Shown here: piece after piece, positions 11,003 through 23,700 of the stretch
How the letters are laid out: the number at the start of each line of letters is the position of its first letter
Numbering within the stretch: the first letter of the stretch is position 1
Assembly: GCA_021234155.1 (NCBI GenBank)
Contig: JAJEKV010000002.1
Location: 15,909,428-15,973,427 of the forward strand
DNA: 64,000 nt
Direction of reading: 5' to 3'
DNA from: Isoetes taiwanensis
Lineage: Eukaryota > Streptophyta > Lycopodiopsida > Isoetales > Isoetaceae
Program-made: the position numbers and the translations under genes
Notes under the pieces: model-generated
Databases searched by the model: none
What the model was told of the DNA's origin: nothing
What the model saw: the letters and a program-made list of their open reading frames with translations, nothing else

Positions 11003-12555
11003 ACATGCCAAAGTGGCCCATGACAAGGTGACTCAAACATGCTACGTAGGCTCCAAGGCCACCTAGGCTCCAACGTGCGAGGTGGCTCAAACATACCAAG
11101 GTGGCTCGAACATGGCACATGGGCTCCAACATGTTACCCAGGCTCCAACATGACAAGGTGGCTCAAACATGCCACCTAGGCTCAAACATATCAAGGTGGC
11201 TCAAACATGCCATGTGTGCTCCAACATGCCACCTAGGCTCCAACATGCCAAAGTGGCTTAAACATGCCAAGGTGCTCAAACATGCCACCTAGGCTCCAAC
11301 ATGCCACCTAGGCTCAAAGATGTCAAGGTGGCTCAAACGTGCCACCTAGGCTCCAACATGCCACCTAGGCTCAAACATGTCAAGGTGCCTCAAACATGCC
11401 AAGGTGGCTCAAACATGCCACGCGGGCTCCAACATGCCACCTAGACTCCAACATGCCAATGTGGCTGAAACATGCCAAGGTGGCTCAAACATACCAAGGT
11501 GCTCAAACGTGCCACCTAGGCTCCAACATGCCAAGGTGGTTCAAACGTGTCACCTAGGCCCCAACATGCCACCTAGGCTCAAACATGTCAAGGCATCTCA
11601 AACATACCACACCGGCTCCAACATGCCACCTAGGCTCCATCATGCCAAAGTGGCTCACTACATGCGCCACCTAGGCTCCAACATGCCAAGGTGGCTCAAA
11701 TGTGCCACCTAGGCTCCAACATGCCACCTAAACTCAAACATGCAAAGGTGGCTCAAATATGCCATGCGGACTCCAACATGCCACCTAGGCTCAAGCATGC
11801 CAAGGTGGTTCAAACATGCCACGCAGGTCCAACATCCACCTAGGCTCAAACATGCCAAGGTGGCTCAAACATGCCACCTAGGCTCCAACATGCCACCTAG
11901 GCCACCTAGGCTCAAACATGCCAAGGTGTCTCAAACATGCCATGTGGGCTCCAACATGCCACCTAGGCTCCAACATGCCAAGGTGGCTCAATCAGGCATG
12001 TCACCTAGGCCCCAACATGCCACTTAGGCTCCAACATGCCAAGGTGGCTCAAACATGCCAAGGTGCTCAAACATGCCGCTTAGGCTCCAACATGCCACCG
12101 AGCCTCAAACATGCCACCTAGGCTCCAACATGCAACCTAGGCTCAAATATGCCAAGGTGGAGCAAACATGCCGAGGTGGCTCAAGCATGCCACCTAGGCT
12201 CCAACATGCCACCTAGGCTAAAACCTGCCAAGGTGGCTCAAACATGCCACATGTGCTCCAACATGCCACCTAGCCTCCAGCACGCCAAGGTGGCTCAAAC
12301 ATGCCGCCTAGGCTCCAACATGCCACATGGCAAGGTGGCTCAAACATGCCACAATATCCACCTAGGCTCAAACATGCCAAGGTAACTCAAACATGCCACG
12401 TGGGCTTCAACATGCTACCTAGGCTCCAACATGCCAAAGTGGCTCAAACATGACACCTAGGCTCCAACATGCCACCTAGGCTCAAACATGCCACGTGGGC
12501 TCCAACATGTCACCTAGGCTCCTACATTCCACTGTGGCTCAAACATGCGAACATG
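11003..12555. repeat. 19-bp minisatellite, about 80 units
   Basis: About 1.5 kb of 19-bp units in two main forms that tend to alternate: CCTAGGCTCCAACATGCCA and AGGTGGCTCAAACATGCCA. Each has a CATG, and the first form has the palindrome CCTAGG. The consensus has no plus-strand stop, so all plus frames are open for long runs and yield the same 19-residue periodic peptide (HLGSNMPPRLKHAKVAQTC-like). These open frames are a by-product of the repeat and not genes. Minor variants include ACGTGGGCT and ATGTGCTCC units. Confidence 0.95.
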
Positions 12556-12845
12556 AATGGAGGATTCAACGGTTGAATAGGAAACTGAGCTCTGGGAGAG
12601 GGGGCATTGTATACGACCTCTCAGAGGAGTGCCGCTAGGAAAGGCTGCCTTGGAAACTTTTTTGGGGTCTGGCCTCTTCCCTCTAGTGGGTCAGACGCAT
12701 AAAGTCATGGCCTTGTTCGACTTGGAAAAGCGTGCTATTTACATGTTCAAAGATTCCACTGGAAGAAGTTTGAATCCATAAGTGTCAATATTTTAAGAAT
12801 GTACATCTTTTTTTGGCTCAAGTTGAATATTAAACTCAATATAAA
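12556..12845. other. Unassigned spacer between minisatellite and Helitron end
   Basis: No gene or repeat that I can support. Confidence 0.4.
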
Positions 12846-12916
12846 CTAGTTATGGTGCCCGGCGTTGCCGGGCTTTAACAACTCTATTTTCTCTGATAAT
12901 ATAAGAAAATAGAGTT
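12846..12916 (-). mobile_element. Helitron 3' terminus, minus strand
   Basis: On the minus strand the sequence ends GCCCGGC-AAC-GCCGGGC (12873-12857), a 7-bp GC stem with a 3-nt loop, then 7 nt, then CTAG (12849-12846) followed by a host T. A 3'-terminal hairpin plus CTRR next to T is the Helitron signature. Just inside it is a second perfect 13-bp inverted repeat, AACTCTATTTTCT / AGAAAATAGAGTT (12880-12916). The element body lies at higher coordinates. Its 5' TC end was not located, so its size is unknown. The same hairpin recurs at 58846-58862. Confidence 0.75.
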
Positions 12917-13860
12917 TGCCAAGTAATAAAGACTTCAAAAGCTTATAATGTGATTGTTAGACGCCTGTAAATAGAGAGATTCGATTTGTAGGGATTCTCT
13001 AAGGTGTGATCCATTTTATAATAACTATATGTCGAAGTTGTAGAAAATGGTTGTATTAGTTCGTTCTATGGAGTAGTTTTGCGCCGTTGACAATTAAAAC
13101 ACTTATTTTTCAATATACTTTTTCTTGAATTTGGACACTTGTTACAATGTACATGCAGAAGGGAAATCTTTTAAGTTTGATGCAGTAGGACGAAATGTTC
13201 ATGTAATCAACCATGGTGTCTGCAAGGACAATTAAACTGTAATTGTAAATATTTTTGCAGAGATGTCTTACACTTTAGGCTAGCACTTGCATCCCATATG
13301 ACCAAGTAAAGAGATGTATGCTAGCTTTAAGCTTTAAATAATCAAGATGCTGAAATGACTCAAAAGCTGGCTTACACCTGTGATAAATGTTGCACCACTG
13401 TGATAACAGAACGAACATGTAATAAATGAGCGTTCATATATTGCCCACTATTTTGCTGGATTGTTTTAAAAGTTTAGCCATAGATGTGAATAGAAATTAT
13501 TTCAAGGTTTTGAAAAATAGACTGAACCGAAGCTCATGTGCCAATTTGATAGTGATGCTAATATCGAAATGAAATGAAGTTGTAACACGTGTCAACCTTT
13601 TAGTGATGCAACAAATGTAATGTCAAAGCTCGCCTTTTTCATGTGCGAGTTCAAAATGAACAATTTAGGCACATGGATCGCTGCAGGCCGCATGGTGGAC
13701 AAATATAGGATGAAGAACTCTGCTATATAACAACAGCATTAGTACCTGCAAGGAAAAATAAAAGCAAGTGATAATCATACATCGAAGGAAAACCAAGCAG
13801 ATGGTTGGTGCCATATGCATGAAGCAGCCCATCTCCAACTTTTTCCAAGGTTAAAACATT

Positions 13861-14160
13861 ATGTTCAAATTCGCATCCAAAATCCCATTCCGGTCGGTTT
13901 GTAAATATGTGGGAACGATAGCTCTGGTGAAGGCGTTGGCCGCTCTATCTCTGGCATTTGTTCAGCAGATCAAATACTACTCTTATTTGAGCTTGTGCTA
14001 TGGAAGAGAGAGGCCGGGCAATCCAAGAATCTTATCAACTTTTGCATCAAGAAAGCAGACCAAAGACGTTGATAAACATTGCGTTAGTTGCACAAAGATA
14101 AGCCAACTAATTTTGTGCAGAGGTTTCAGTTCATTCATGGAGAACAAAACTTGGATGTAA
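13861..14160 (+). CDS. Unrecognised 99-codon open frame
   Basis: ATG to stop, 99 codons. It has a hydrophobic stretch near residues 20-35 (IALVKALAALSLAFV) that could be a membrane segment or an amphipathic helix, and no motif I know. No related copy or exon structure is visible. It may be chance. Confidence 0.2.
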   Translation: MFKFASKIPFRSVCKYVGTIALVKALAALSLAFVQQIKYYSYLSLCYGRERPGNPRILSTFASRKQTKDVDKHCVSCTKISQLILCRGFSSFMENKTWM

Positions 14161-15026
14161 GGAGTAAAAATCTAAACATTTGTGTGTGTAATGCAAGAAG
14201 ATGTTAAACGAATTGATATGTAACAAACATGCTGGTGGGTAACCAGAATCCAAGGATGATTACAAAAATGCAGTCACTGTAGAGAAAGGATGATGCATAC
14301 TTAAATATTTGCTGGCTCTATTGCCTCTGATCATTATGGACCATGTACATCTGGTCCAAGCTGTCGAGTTTGTCATTAAAGTGCTTGTTCCAACCTGTCA
14401 TTAAAGTGCTTGTTCCAACCTGTCAAAGATTATTCATAGCAGTAATAGATAACATACATTAGGGCTTTTGCCTCAGAGAGCATACAAAGAAAAGGGGCAA
14501 CATACAGAGAGAAGAGGCAAGCAACTGTAAGCCTCAAATATGCCAATCTGCCTGCCTGGACTGATGAAGATGCAACGCAGGAAAATCGATGAAGATGCAA
14601 CGCAGGAAAATCAAGAACGGAATCCAATGCTATAGAAGCTAACCAAACAGAAGTAATTATGATGGATGTATGGCCATGAAAGCATCTCTAAGGTATTAGA
14701 TATACTAAGTTCTACAACTTCGTATTCATCTGTTATCTACATAAGTCCAAGCGTGGATTTGGTTTTGCACATGCCACCCAATGTCTTAAGACATACTGGT
14801 CGTTTTAGCTACTCCTGTGTTAAAATCATGTATAAGAAATAAATCTATCTATTGTATGCAACCTCGACCAAAATCATATTGCAAATAAATAATGAAGAAT
14901 TAAATCCAGGCTTGGTCCATCATCACAATATAATCAAGTACTCACGGATAGAAGCATATAAGATATCTACCTTCTCCACCTGGGTAGGAAGTCTGGAGCA
15001 GATTGCTCTAATCATACACAGTCCTT

Positions 15027-15135
15027 TGCTTAGTGCTGAGTTCCATTGCCTAGTGCTGAGTTCCAGTAGAAACCTCCCTTCATGGCCGAGCTTAGTGCTG
15101 AATTCCAGTAAAAACCTCTCTTCATGGCCGAGCTT
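15027..15135. repeat. Small minisatellite with CTTAGTGCTGAGTTCC units
   Basis: CTTAGTGCTGAGTTCC or a close variant occurs three times between 15029 and 15105. A longer unit, including AACCTCCCTTCATGGCCGAG, is duplicated with a few changes. Confidence 0.7.
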
Positions 15136-16044
15136 GTTCTCTGGAAAAATGGTAGAGAACAATAATATTAAAACAAATATTCTAGAAACAAACTCTTCCA
15201 TGAATTCCATTGACTTGTAATAGAATGAGAATGGGAGGAACATATTCAAAATGTTCACCTGGTCAATCTGCTCAGAAAAAAATAATCGTATCTCTATCTT
15301 GGTTTAGCATACCTTCCACAAATGGACATAGAGATGAACTAAGAAACACCAACTTCCCTTTTCCCAATGAGAACACAAATAGAGCCCATTTATTGCTATG
15401 AAATGTCTGTATGCCCATTATCTTCCAAAGGAATATCAAACTGTAGCTAACTGCTCTAACATCACCTCTAAGAGAGAATATGTTCTCACCTTCTTGCAAC
15501 AATGTCTTTTACCCCAGGATTCCCAGTCAACTCTTTCGCCCTTTCTTCTTTAGCCCTTTCGTAAATAAAAGCTGGCTTGTGCAATGATGGTTGAGAGCTC
15601 CAATTTCATCTATGGGCTTCTTGAAAACCTGAAATTCCTGTGAGCAATAATCCGTAAACAGACCAAGACCAAGTAAGCCAAATAAGCCGGTAAAAAACCT
15701 AAGGAGCTGCCCAAACGACCATATACAACATTATAACCCAGCAAAGGTACTCAAATATTGTTGTAGTTGATAGAATGCTCGCAAATGGTATTACTTAAAA
15801 CGTCTGAAGCGTGATTTCACAGGAGGTGCCGAGTGGGTGTTCTGGTAGTAATGCTGGATCGATTTCTGGAGCTACTGCGAGAAAGGTTTCAGATACGCTT
15901 GTGCTAGGTAAATTCGTTCTACCATATTTTCTGAAGTAGGATGCAAGACATCTGATTTATGTGCAAATATATCCAATGATACAGTTAAGCTGGGATCTGA
16001 ATGTGAGGCTTTAAGGAATGATTGCTTTGGGGAGTTGAAATCGT

Positions 16045-18240
16045 AGGGGTTACATAAACGACAACTTTAGTTCATCCAGGATTTCCACATTCTGCAATTG
16101 TCTAGGAGCAGTGCGTAGGACCATCTGAGCAGATCGTGGGGTCAATGACTTGTCGGAGCCAGCATTTCTTCTCCCTACATTCGTCATTAAACTAGCAGTT
16201 GTGGGGGAAGGTGATAGCTCCCAAGGGCCTCCGTGAGCGGCCTCTCCTGAAGCATATGTCATTGGTTGTCAGAAGGAGCCGAGTCAGTTGGGCAGTCTGC
16301 TGCTGTAGTGTGGGAAGCTGCAGCATTTCCTCCAAGTTAGCTCCTGATAATGTTAATTCTCTAAGTATGCTTGCTGATGACACTTTCACTTTCCTCAAGA
16401 ATGATCTTAACAATATCTCTGCCTTCCTAAATATTGTTATGTCTCTGTATGATCATAATCCAGGTGCAACCGGGACACATGGGGTGCTGAGGCAATGGTC
16501 GTGCGGGTGGCCTGCCAGTATATATACAAGAACAGGGGCTGGTGGTCTAAGTCTACTTCCTCGTCCCGGTTGTTTATTCCAATGCTGAAATGGGTAATCA
16601 GGTGCACACCTTGCTCCTCTGCTAGTATGTAATCCGTGATATTGGTGTCACCCACCTAGTTCTCCTGTCTGCAAGTGCAGCACCTCGAAGACGGCCACTG
16701 TGCTAGCCCATTGCAAATGAAAAAGTCAAAAGATACTGCCTAGCAATAACAATTGTCTGCCATAGCGTGCCACCTGGCCATCATCTAACGTCCTTGGCCA
16801 AGCCACCTCTGCGAGGTATAGTTGCAACACATTTTCTGCGAGGGGTCCGAATTTTGGGATCTGCTCGGCCCCCTCCAAGCAACATGACATTGCACAATTG
16901 CTTGTGCTACTGTATGTCATCATATAGATCGACATAGGGCTCCAGCCTGTCCACATCCAAGTGGGTGTGGTAGAAGTTGCTCTTGGCATGTGGGAAGTAG
17001 CAGGCCGAAACAAAGAGAGGGTTGCCACCGTAGTTCTGCATGCGCACCCACAGGTTATCTGTTGTGCCTGTCCGTCTTGCACAGGGAAACTGATTGTGCC
17101 AAGGCTGTCCAAAAGTAGCAGGCAACTCCTCTGTGTCCCCGCTTTCTCGTGCATTCATTGAAGACAAAGTGGCACTGGTATCCCGATAAGTTAGCTAACT
17201 TGTGTCCAGCATGCTCCCATGTTCCCATGAGGAAGATGAGGTCCATATCGGCGGCTATCGAGTTGAGACTGTCACCCTTCTATCATAGGACACCCCGACA
17301 ATTCCAAGAGACCACGCGAAGGCACAATCCCTATTTGCTGGCAGGAGTTGCCATTGCAGATCTAGTAGTGGCGGCATAAGGGGGCAAGAGAGGTGGAGAC
17401 AGCATGTGGTATAGACGACGACAGCCCGAAGCTCTTGCACCTCTTGGTTTCGTGTCAAGACCCTACTCCAAAAGGTTCTCAACTCTGCCTGGCTTGCTTT
17501 AAAGGTGGCCCGGATGCTTCGTATCGTAGTGGCGGCCTCCTCAAATTTTGACTAGAGGCGGGAGATGGTTACCATTGTCTCTTGCTCACCACACTGCATG
17601 TGCTGTGTCTAGGCTTCTGTGGTGGTGGAGAGGGAGTCCATGCAGGCTCGCATGTCCTCAAGACTGTTTCTCCACCTCTGATTGGAGCCGAAATGTGGTT
17701 GTCGTTGCCTTCTGCACTGCCTGTTCTCTGTCCTCTGTTATGGCTTCCACGGTGGTGGACAGAAAGTCCAGGTGGGCTTGCAATTCAGTGAGCTCCTGCC
17801 TATCCTGTTGCCTCTCAGTGTGTGCCAAGCTGAGGCCCGCCTCTGTCTGCTGTGTGCGGACCTCCAGTTTTGCGGTCCGCTGCTTCTCCATCGCCAGCTG
17901 CCTCCTCAACACATGGGGTACTGAGGACTGCATCTCTGCTGCTAGACATGCGATTTGTGCACTGTTATCTGCAATATCGGCCTGAAGCTAGCTCCAAGGC
18001 TCTGCTGGTGCTAAGTTCACTGTGGAGCCTGAGCAACCAAACTCACCCTGTCGGGCTGATTTTACTGATTGGGTTTTGGCTCGGGCCTCCCTCTTCATGG
18101 AAGAGGAAGCTTCTCCCTTGTGCATGATGTCTGGTCAGGGCCGTTTCCATAGAGGCCCTTCATTTTGGTCCTCCCAAGTAGGGTTGTCCTGCTGTGACCA
18201 GCAGATGGCGAGGGTGCCTGAGCAGTAGACTGGGTCTGGC
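16045..18240 (-). pseudogene. Retroelement protein relic: coiled coil plus EEP endonuclease domain
   Basis: Minus-strand frames in order. First, at 17933-17658, a heptad-rich segment (RRQLAMEKQRTAKLEVRTQQ ... LTELQAHLDFL) looks like a coiled coil. Then an endonuclease/exonuclease/phosphatase domain in pieces: WSLGIVGVSYD near 17310, TWEHAGHKLANLSGYQCHF at about 17220-17160, RGVACYF, LFVSACYFPHAKSNFYHTHL then LEPYVDLYDDIQ near 17020-16910, and ITDYILAEEQGVHL near 16630 with LDHQPL in place of the usual SDH motif. The order matches the endonuclease half of a non-LTR retrotransposon ORF2. No RT follows; a possible linker at 16413-16192 is the last recognisable part. Frames change repeatedly. It is distinct in sequence from both L1 elements here. 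Confidence 0.6.
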
Positions 18241-18289
18241 CCGGGACATGGGGCTGAGGTGTGTCTCCTTCCAAGTCATGGGTTGCATG

Positions 18290-18760
18290 TATGGCCATAG
18301 TATCTACTGGCTGCCACAGAAACCCTAGCACACAGCCCGAAAAAGTGTCAATTTAAGCCCTGAACCAATTGGAAAGATCTCTGAACCAGCTTTCAACGAG
18401 CCTAGGCACACAAAAATCTGACACCAGATGTGTGAGATACAGCTCATCGAAGTGTCTACTGGCTGCCCCAGAAACCCTAGCATATAGCTTGGTAAAGTTC
18501 CAATTTGAGCATTGAAATAAAGCCAAGCATGTAGGTATTATATGCCATTAGAAAGAATATGAACCAGCTTTCCAACAAGCCTAGATACACAAAAATCTGA
18601 CACCAGATGTGTGAGATGTAGCCCATCAAAGTGTCTACCAGTTGCCATAGAAACCCTAGCACACAGCCCGAAAAAGTGCCGATTTGAACATCAAAATAAA
18701 GAAATATCTCTGAATCAGCTTTCCAACAAGCCCAAGCACCTGAAAATCTAACATCGGATG
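18290..18760. repeat. Three tandem copies of a 152-179 bp unit
   Basis: Units start near 18303, 18455 and 18634 with TCTACTGGCTGCC, each followed by AGAAACCCTAGCA, a CCAGCTTTCCAACAAGCC-like motif and TCTGACACCAGATG. The second unit carries about 27 extra bases. The array stops exactly where the T19 tract of the next LINE begins. No coding frame. Confidence 0.85.
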
Positions 18761-18779
18761 TTTTTTTTTTTTTTTTTTT

Positions 18780-19770
18780 GAGAGTACGAGATGATTTTTT
18801 CATTAATTAAGGAAATACATACATAGTAGTTTGGAAACCTTCATAGATAGGTTTAACCAAATCAAAATGAGTAAAATACCAAAAATTCAAACAGTAATTC
18901 AGCAGCACAATGTTCAGTCAAAGTCTAGTCAAAATCCAGTTAAACTTCTTGCCCAAGTCTTGTCGAATACTTGAGATCTGTGTTTTAGTGGTAATCTGTT
19001 TGTTAAAGAAGAGAAAATGATCCAGAAATAAAGGTTCTTCCCAAAAAGGTACATGTGATGTCCAGATAGCAAAAACATGTCTCTGCTAACAAACCTGCAA
19101 AACCAAATAGAAACTATTGCACCTCAGAGGAGGCAATACTGTCAATGTATATGTCATCAGGGATGGTAGGAATCTTTGGGTCATCTGAGTTTATGGCAGT
19201 ATGGAAGAGTTGGTTATAGGTTTGAGTGAAAGAATCTGCAGTTCCCATGACATAGGAGTCGGCCATCCATAGATTATCCCTTATTAATTTGTAAAAATCT
19301 CCATGAGAAGAATGAGGGTGCCATAAGCATCAGCTAACATTCTGTGAGTGTAGTACATCTGCCTGTATCTGCTGAACTGTCTTTCAGTGAATTCATGATG
19401 GTTGGAGTTAATGAACCAAAACATATACATCATTTGCATGACTTCCCTTGTGTATATACCTGCCCAAATCCTTTCTCTTGCCTTGCTGTTTCATTGTCCC
19501 TGATCATCTCTCTGACTGACCACTTATTATGAGGGAAGAACTTGACCTGATGTTCATGGATTCTCTCATCCCCATACAACTTAACTTCAAACCTATCTGC
19601 TCCTCTATCAAATTTTCTCTTCTGATGACCTCTGCAAAGCTCCATGTACCCTACGAGCAAGAATTCAGTTAGAATTTCTATAAGATAGATTGGAGTTGAA
19701 CATGTTAAAATGCCCTTGAAAAATACCAATTTGGTTCCAGCACCTGTCATAGTTGTCAGAAAACAAATTT
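18780..19770 (-). other. 3' UTR and unresolved tail of the truncated LINE
   Basis: Sequence between zf-RVT and poly(A). A 118-codon minus frame at 19786-19430 overlaps the end of the zf-RVT frame and may be a frameshifted continuation. No domain recognised. Confidence 0.45.
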
Positions 19771-21212
19771 TTATGTGCTGTTGCACATAACATCATATTT
19801 GAAATGAATCTTGATCCAAGTTGTAGAGAATTTTTTGTGACCATACAGACATCTGTTTCTAGACTTCCAGATATTCCATAAAGCTAGATAGATAATAGTA
19901 TTGTTGTATGGATTATTGGTTTGAAGTAGCTGAATGATAGAGCTTCTGTCATGAATACCAAAATAATGCTCAAACCATCTCCAAAAATGCCTGAGTTTAG
20001 GGCAGAAGAAAATATATTCCATACTTTCTACATTATTGCAATTTAGAGGGCATAAAGGTGAAATATTTGGATCCCTCCTTGAGAAGGTTTCAAGACAAGA
20101 AACACTTTTATTTGCAATAAGCCAGATGAATAGGGAGATTTTGTTGGGAGAATAAGAATTCCAAACATTAGATATCAAAGATTTGAAGGCAGCAATATCC
20201 AGGTTCCATGAATAGGCAGATTTAGCAATGCCAGCATTTTGATTTAGATAATCATAGATAAGAGAAACCTTGTATCTAGATTTATTGCTTAGATGCCAGT
20301 CAGAGGTTGTATTATGAGCAACAGAAGGAATATTGTCTCCCATAACATTCTTGATATGAAGATATATCTTTTTATCAGTAGTTGTACCATTAATCTTCCT
20401 TCTCAGGCAAGTTCAAGTAATCCATCTGTTGTTGTACCAGAGATCTCCAATAGTATTAATAGCTGAAGAGGCCCACCTTTTGTAAATCTGAGGATGCTTG
20501 AGGGCAAGAACATGATTAGGATGATCTTTAAAGATAGGGGACCAAAAAATAGGCATGGCAAGATGAACAGAGTTTACTTGTGCATAAGAAAAAGCTGGAG
20601 AGATATTATTCCAAGCTTTAATAAAATTTCTCATCAGAGGAGATGTGTTGGGAGCAATGTGAAGCTCACAAAATGCAGAATCAGGGAGAGCATGAGTCAC
20701 AGAAGGGTGCCCAGCAGGATTACTTATAGAGATCCAGTAATTAATGAAGATAGAGGCAGCACTTGAGGATCCATTAATAGCTTTCCAAATAAATTTACCA
20801 GCAAGTGCTTAGCTTGTTTATGTAGGATTTTACAGTTGAGACCACCCTCTTTTTTTTTCCTGGCAATAGTGTCCCAGTTAACCTGGTTATTTCCATTCCA
20901 AATGAATTGCCTAATGATCTTCTCAATTTGCTTATACATATATGCTGGAGCCACCAGGGCAGAGGAAAAATAAACATGTGAGCTGGCTAGCACAGCATTG
21001 GCAATTACAACTCTCCCAGCCAGAGATATACTATTCCTATAGATATGAAGTTTGGCACGGATTTTGTCAACAATAGGAGTCCACAAACCAGAGAGATTAG
21101 CATTCAAGGAGAGAGGCATTCCAAGCAACTTAGTAGCTTGATTAGTGCTAATGACATTAATCCCTGCAATTTGAGAGTCTGGAATATCAGCCATGATGCT
21201 ACATTTGTCCAA
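19771..21212 (-). pseudogene. LINE ORF2 C-terminal part: RT thumb and zf-RVT region
   Basis: Minus-strand pieces at 21212-20724, 20700-20413 and 20343-19771. The first has LGMPLSL, SLAGRVVIANAVLASSHVYF, IIRQFIWNG and KKKEGGLNC, the region after the RT palm in plant L1 elements. The last has WNLDIAAF, WNSYSPNKISLFIWLIANKS, then CPLNCNNVESMEYIFFCPKL. This is the zf-RVT domain with its Cys/His spacing (C-x3-C, later H-x-FF-C-type, here partly changed to YIFFC). Stops separate the pieces. No RNase H domain was recognised after it. Confidence 0.85.
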
Positions 21213-21240
21213 ATTTAAATGAATCCCAGAGGCAGCACTG

Positions 21241-22025
21241 AAATTGTTCTTTAATGGGGCTTTGCTTAAGATGAGATGAGTTGTGAGATGCCATCACGTC
21301 TACAGGGCTTTGCTTAAGATTGCATCGCTTCATTACATTTTGAATATCATTGTCTGCAATAAACAATATTGAGCTGAGCGGATACATTCCTGCCAGTCTC
21401 AAATTCCTGCAAGGCAACTCCTCATGTGGTTCCATACTGGATTTCTTATGCATGTACCTGCTCCTTAATTTCCTAAAATTACATATGGAGGATGCAATAT
21501 CTGAGGGCCGCAATTGAAAGCATTGGGATGCTTGGATATCATGACTTTGAGTCTCTCAACTTCAACACCTTTGACTTCATATCAGGTGCAGGTACAGGTC
21601 AGTATCCCATCCCTTAAATCTTCCCTTCCTTCCTGACAGTCATCCTTGAAGTGCTTCTGTTATTGCACATTCTCAGCCTCTATCTATCTATTAAGAATGA
21701 TATTTCTTCGTCATCAATTTTACAATGAAATAGAGCATACCATTCGAGTTCATATGTATCGTAATCAATGGCTAGACTGGCCCCTATAGAAAAGATCCCT
21801 GTAAAATAAGAAAGAGTTGTTATGTGGTTGTCAATACAGCAAGCAATATTTGAGGGATATATCATGTGAACCATTTAATCACATCGTTTCATTCCCGCAA
21901 ATCTGCTACACAAACTGAAAATGACGCATTAGAGCTTCCCAAATGGTCACATCAAAGAATGAGCCATTCTTCAACAACATCCCATGAACAGTAACGGTTG
22001 ACAAAAATGGTCATCTTTGTTTGTT
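21241..22025. other. Unassigned spacer
   Basis: No gene identified. GGGCTTTGCTTAAGAT occurs twice (near 21257 and 21306), a short direct repeat close to the 5' end of the LINE. Confidence 0.4.
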
Positions 22026-22121
22026 AATAAGACCTCAAGACCCATGTTCATCTCGTCAACATATGAAAGACATAATAAGACCTCAAGACCCATGTTCATC
22101 TCGTCAACATATGAAAGACAT
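22026..22121. repeat. Perfect 48-bp tandem duplication
   Basis: Two head-to-tail copies starting AATAAGACCTCAAGACCCAT at 22026 and 22074, ending ATATGAAAGACAT. No mismatches between copies. Confidence 0.9.
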
Positions 22122-22280
22122 GAATCCTGATATTAACAGGCCCCATCGCTTAGTGGCGAGTAAGCAAACTGTTAGAACTCGAACTTGGTCAGGTGAAATA
22201 TGGCAGGCATAACGTAGTTATGTTGCCACGACATCGACGGCCAAGTACAAATGTTTAGTTCAAAATCCTAAATGCTTGTT

Positions 22281-22758
<478 letters not shown>

Positions 22759-22759
22759 C

Positions 22760-23512
22760 TACAGAATCAAAAAGCAACCTCTTACCATTCACCTTGCGGT
22801 CTATTGCAAGCAATCGTATGCTCACTTATACATCAAGATTTAGCCTGGAAACCATCCTCAAACGTGCATGCACTGCCTTCCAGCGCACAGGTCGGATGCA
22901 TGCGAGAGAAAGGGGCACTACGAATCATAAAAATATTTTTTCCTGATTTTTGGAAATCGGAAATTTCTTCCGGCTACCAAATCCCACGAAACCATAGGGA
23001 AATCGCCTTAAGAAAATTCCAAAAACTTTTTCTTTCAAACCGGAAAATCCCAAATTAACAATATTGATTGATTGATTGATTGATTGATTGAAATCAAACT
23101 CAAGAAAATATGGTCAATAAGTGAAGGACAAGTCAAATACGCACCCTCTTGGTAACAAAAATTGCTCCAAGTTCTTGAAGTTACCTTTGCCAAATTCCCT
23201 ACACAAAAAATATTTGCTTTGTCCATTTGTTGCAAAAATGCCTAGTCATCATCATGTCCACATCACCAAGATATTGCCATGTCACCAAAAATTTGCCACA
23301 TCACCCATGGAAAACCAACCAAAGTTGCACATTTTTTATTTTTGGCTCAGTCAAAAGTTGGCCTTGCTTACTTGGCATGACATGTCGCCACTGATGTGCC
23401 ACACCATCATGTGCATATCTACATTTGCAAATTTCAAATTTTCCCACTCATTTCATGGAACATCATTATAGGCATGCATTATAAGTATGGAGCAATGCAA
23501 TACCCCAGTTTA
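22760..23512. other. Unassigned region with (ATTG)n
   Basis: No gene identified. (ATTG)7 lies at 23063-23090. A 116-codon plus frame at 23121-23471 is His/Ser/Pro-rich low-complexity sequence without a known motif. Confidence 0.4.
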
Positions 23513-23700
23513 GAGTTTGATAAGATGCATGTACGAATTATAGTCTCATGGGCTACAATCATTGTAGGATATGCAGGGCAACATGGTGATGGTGGCAAAG
23601 CCCTCAAGCTTTTTGACCCAATGTAGGATGATGACTTCTGGCCAGATAAGCATACATATATAGTTATCTTGAACGCTTGTGTTGATTGACATGTATCCTA
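23513..23700 (+). pseudogene. PPR repeat fragment 1 (PLS type)
   Basis: Translation gives VRIIVSWATIIVGYAGQHGD, then GKALKLFDPM and, after a stop, DKHTYIVILNAC. This is the VSWxxxIxGYAQHGxGxEALxLF ... PDxxTxxxxLxAC pattern of plant organellar PPR proteins. Only about 1.5 repeats remain and a TAG interrupts them. Intronless, as is usual for PPR genes. Confidence 0.7.

Larger units (their letters stand above)
12917..16040. other. Gene-poor region inside or beside the Helitron
   Basis: AT-rich DNA with no identified gene. It holds the unrecognised frame at 13861-14160 and a small minisatellite at 15027-15135. Part may be Helitron body, but the far boundary is not visible. Confidence 0.4.
18761..21240 (-). 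mobile_element. 5'-truncated L1 LINE with poly(A), minus strand
   Basis: The plus strand shows T19 at 18761-18779, the poly(A) of a minus-strand element. Next to it is a LINE 3' UTR containing CTTAATTAATGAAAAAATC, then ORF2 C-terminal sequence up to about 21212. The N-terminal RT and endonuclease are absent, as is usual for LINE insertions. I could not find a convincing target duplication. The insertion point at the poly(T) side is the end of the 18.3-18.76 kb repeat. Confidence 0.8.

Noticed and set aside
11101-12385. Long open frames of periodic His/Pro/Cys-rich protein
   Set aside because: They are translations of the 19-bp minisatellite; all plus frames give the same periodic peptide.
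12590-12780. Possible short coding segment after the minisatellite
   Set aside because: No frame is open for more than a few dozen codons and no motif is recognisable.
23121-23471. 116-codon plus-strand frame near the PPR fragments
   Set aside because: Low-complexity His/Ser/Pro composition without PPR repeat spacing.
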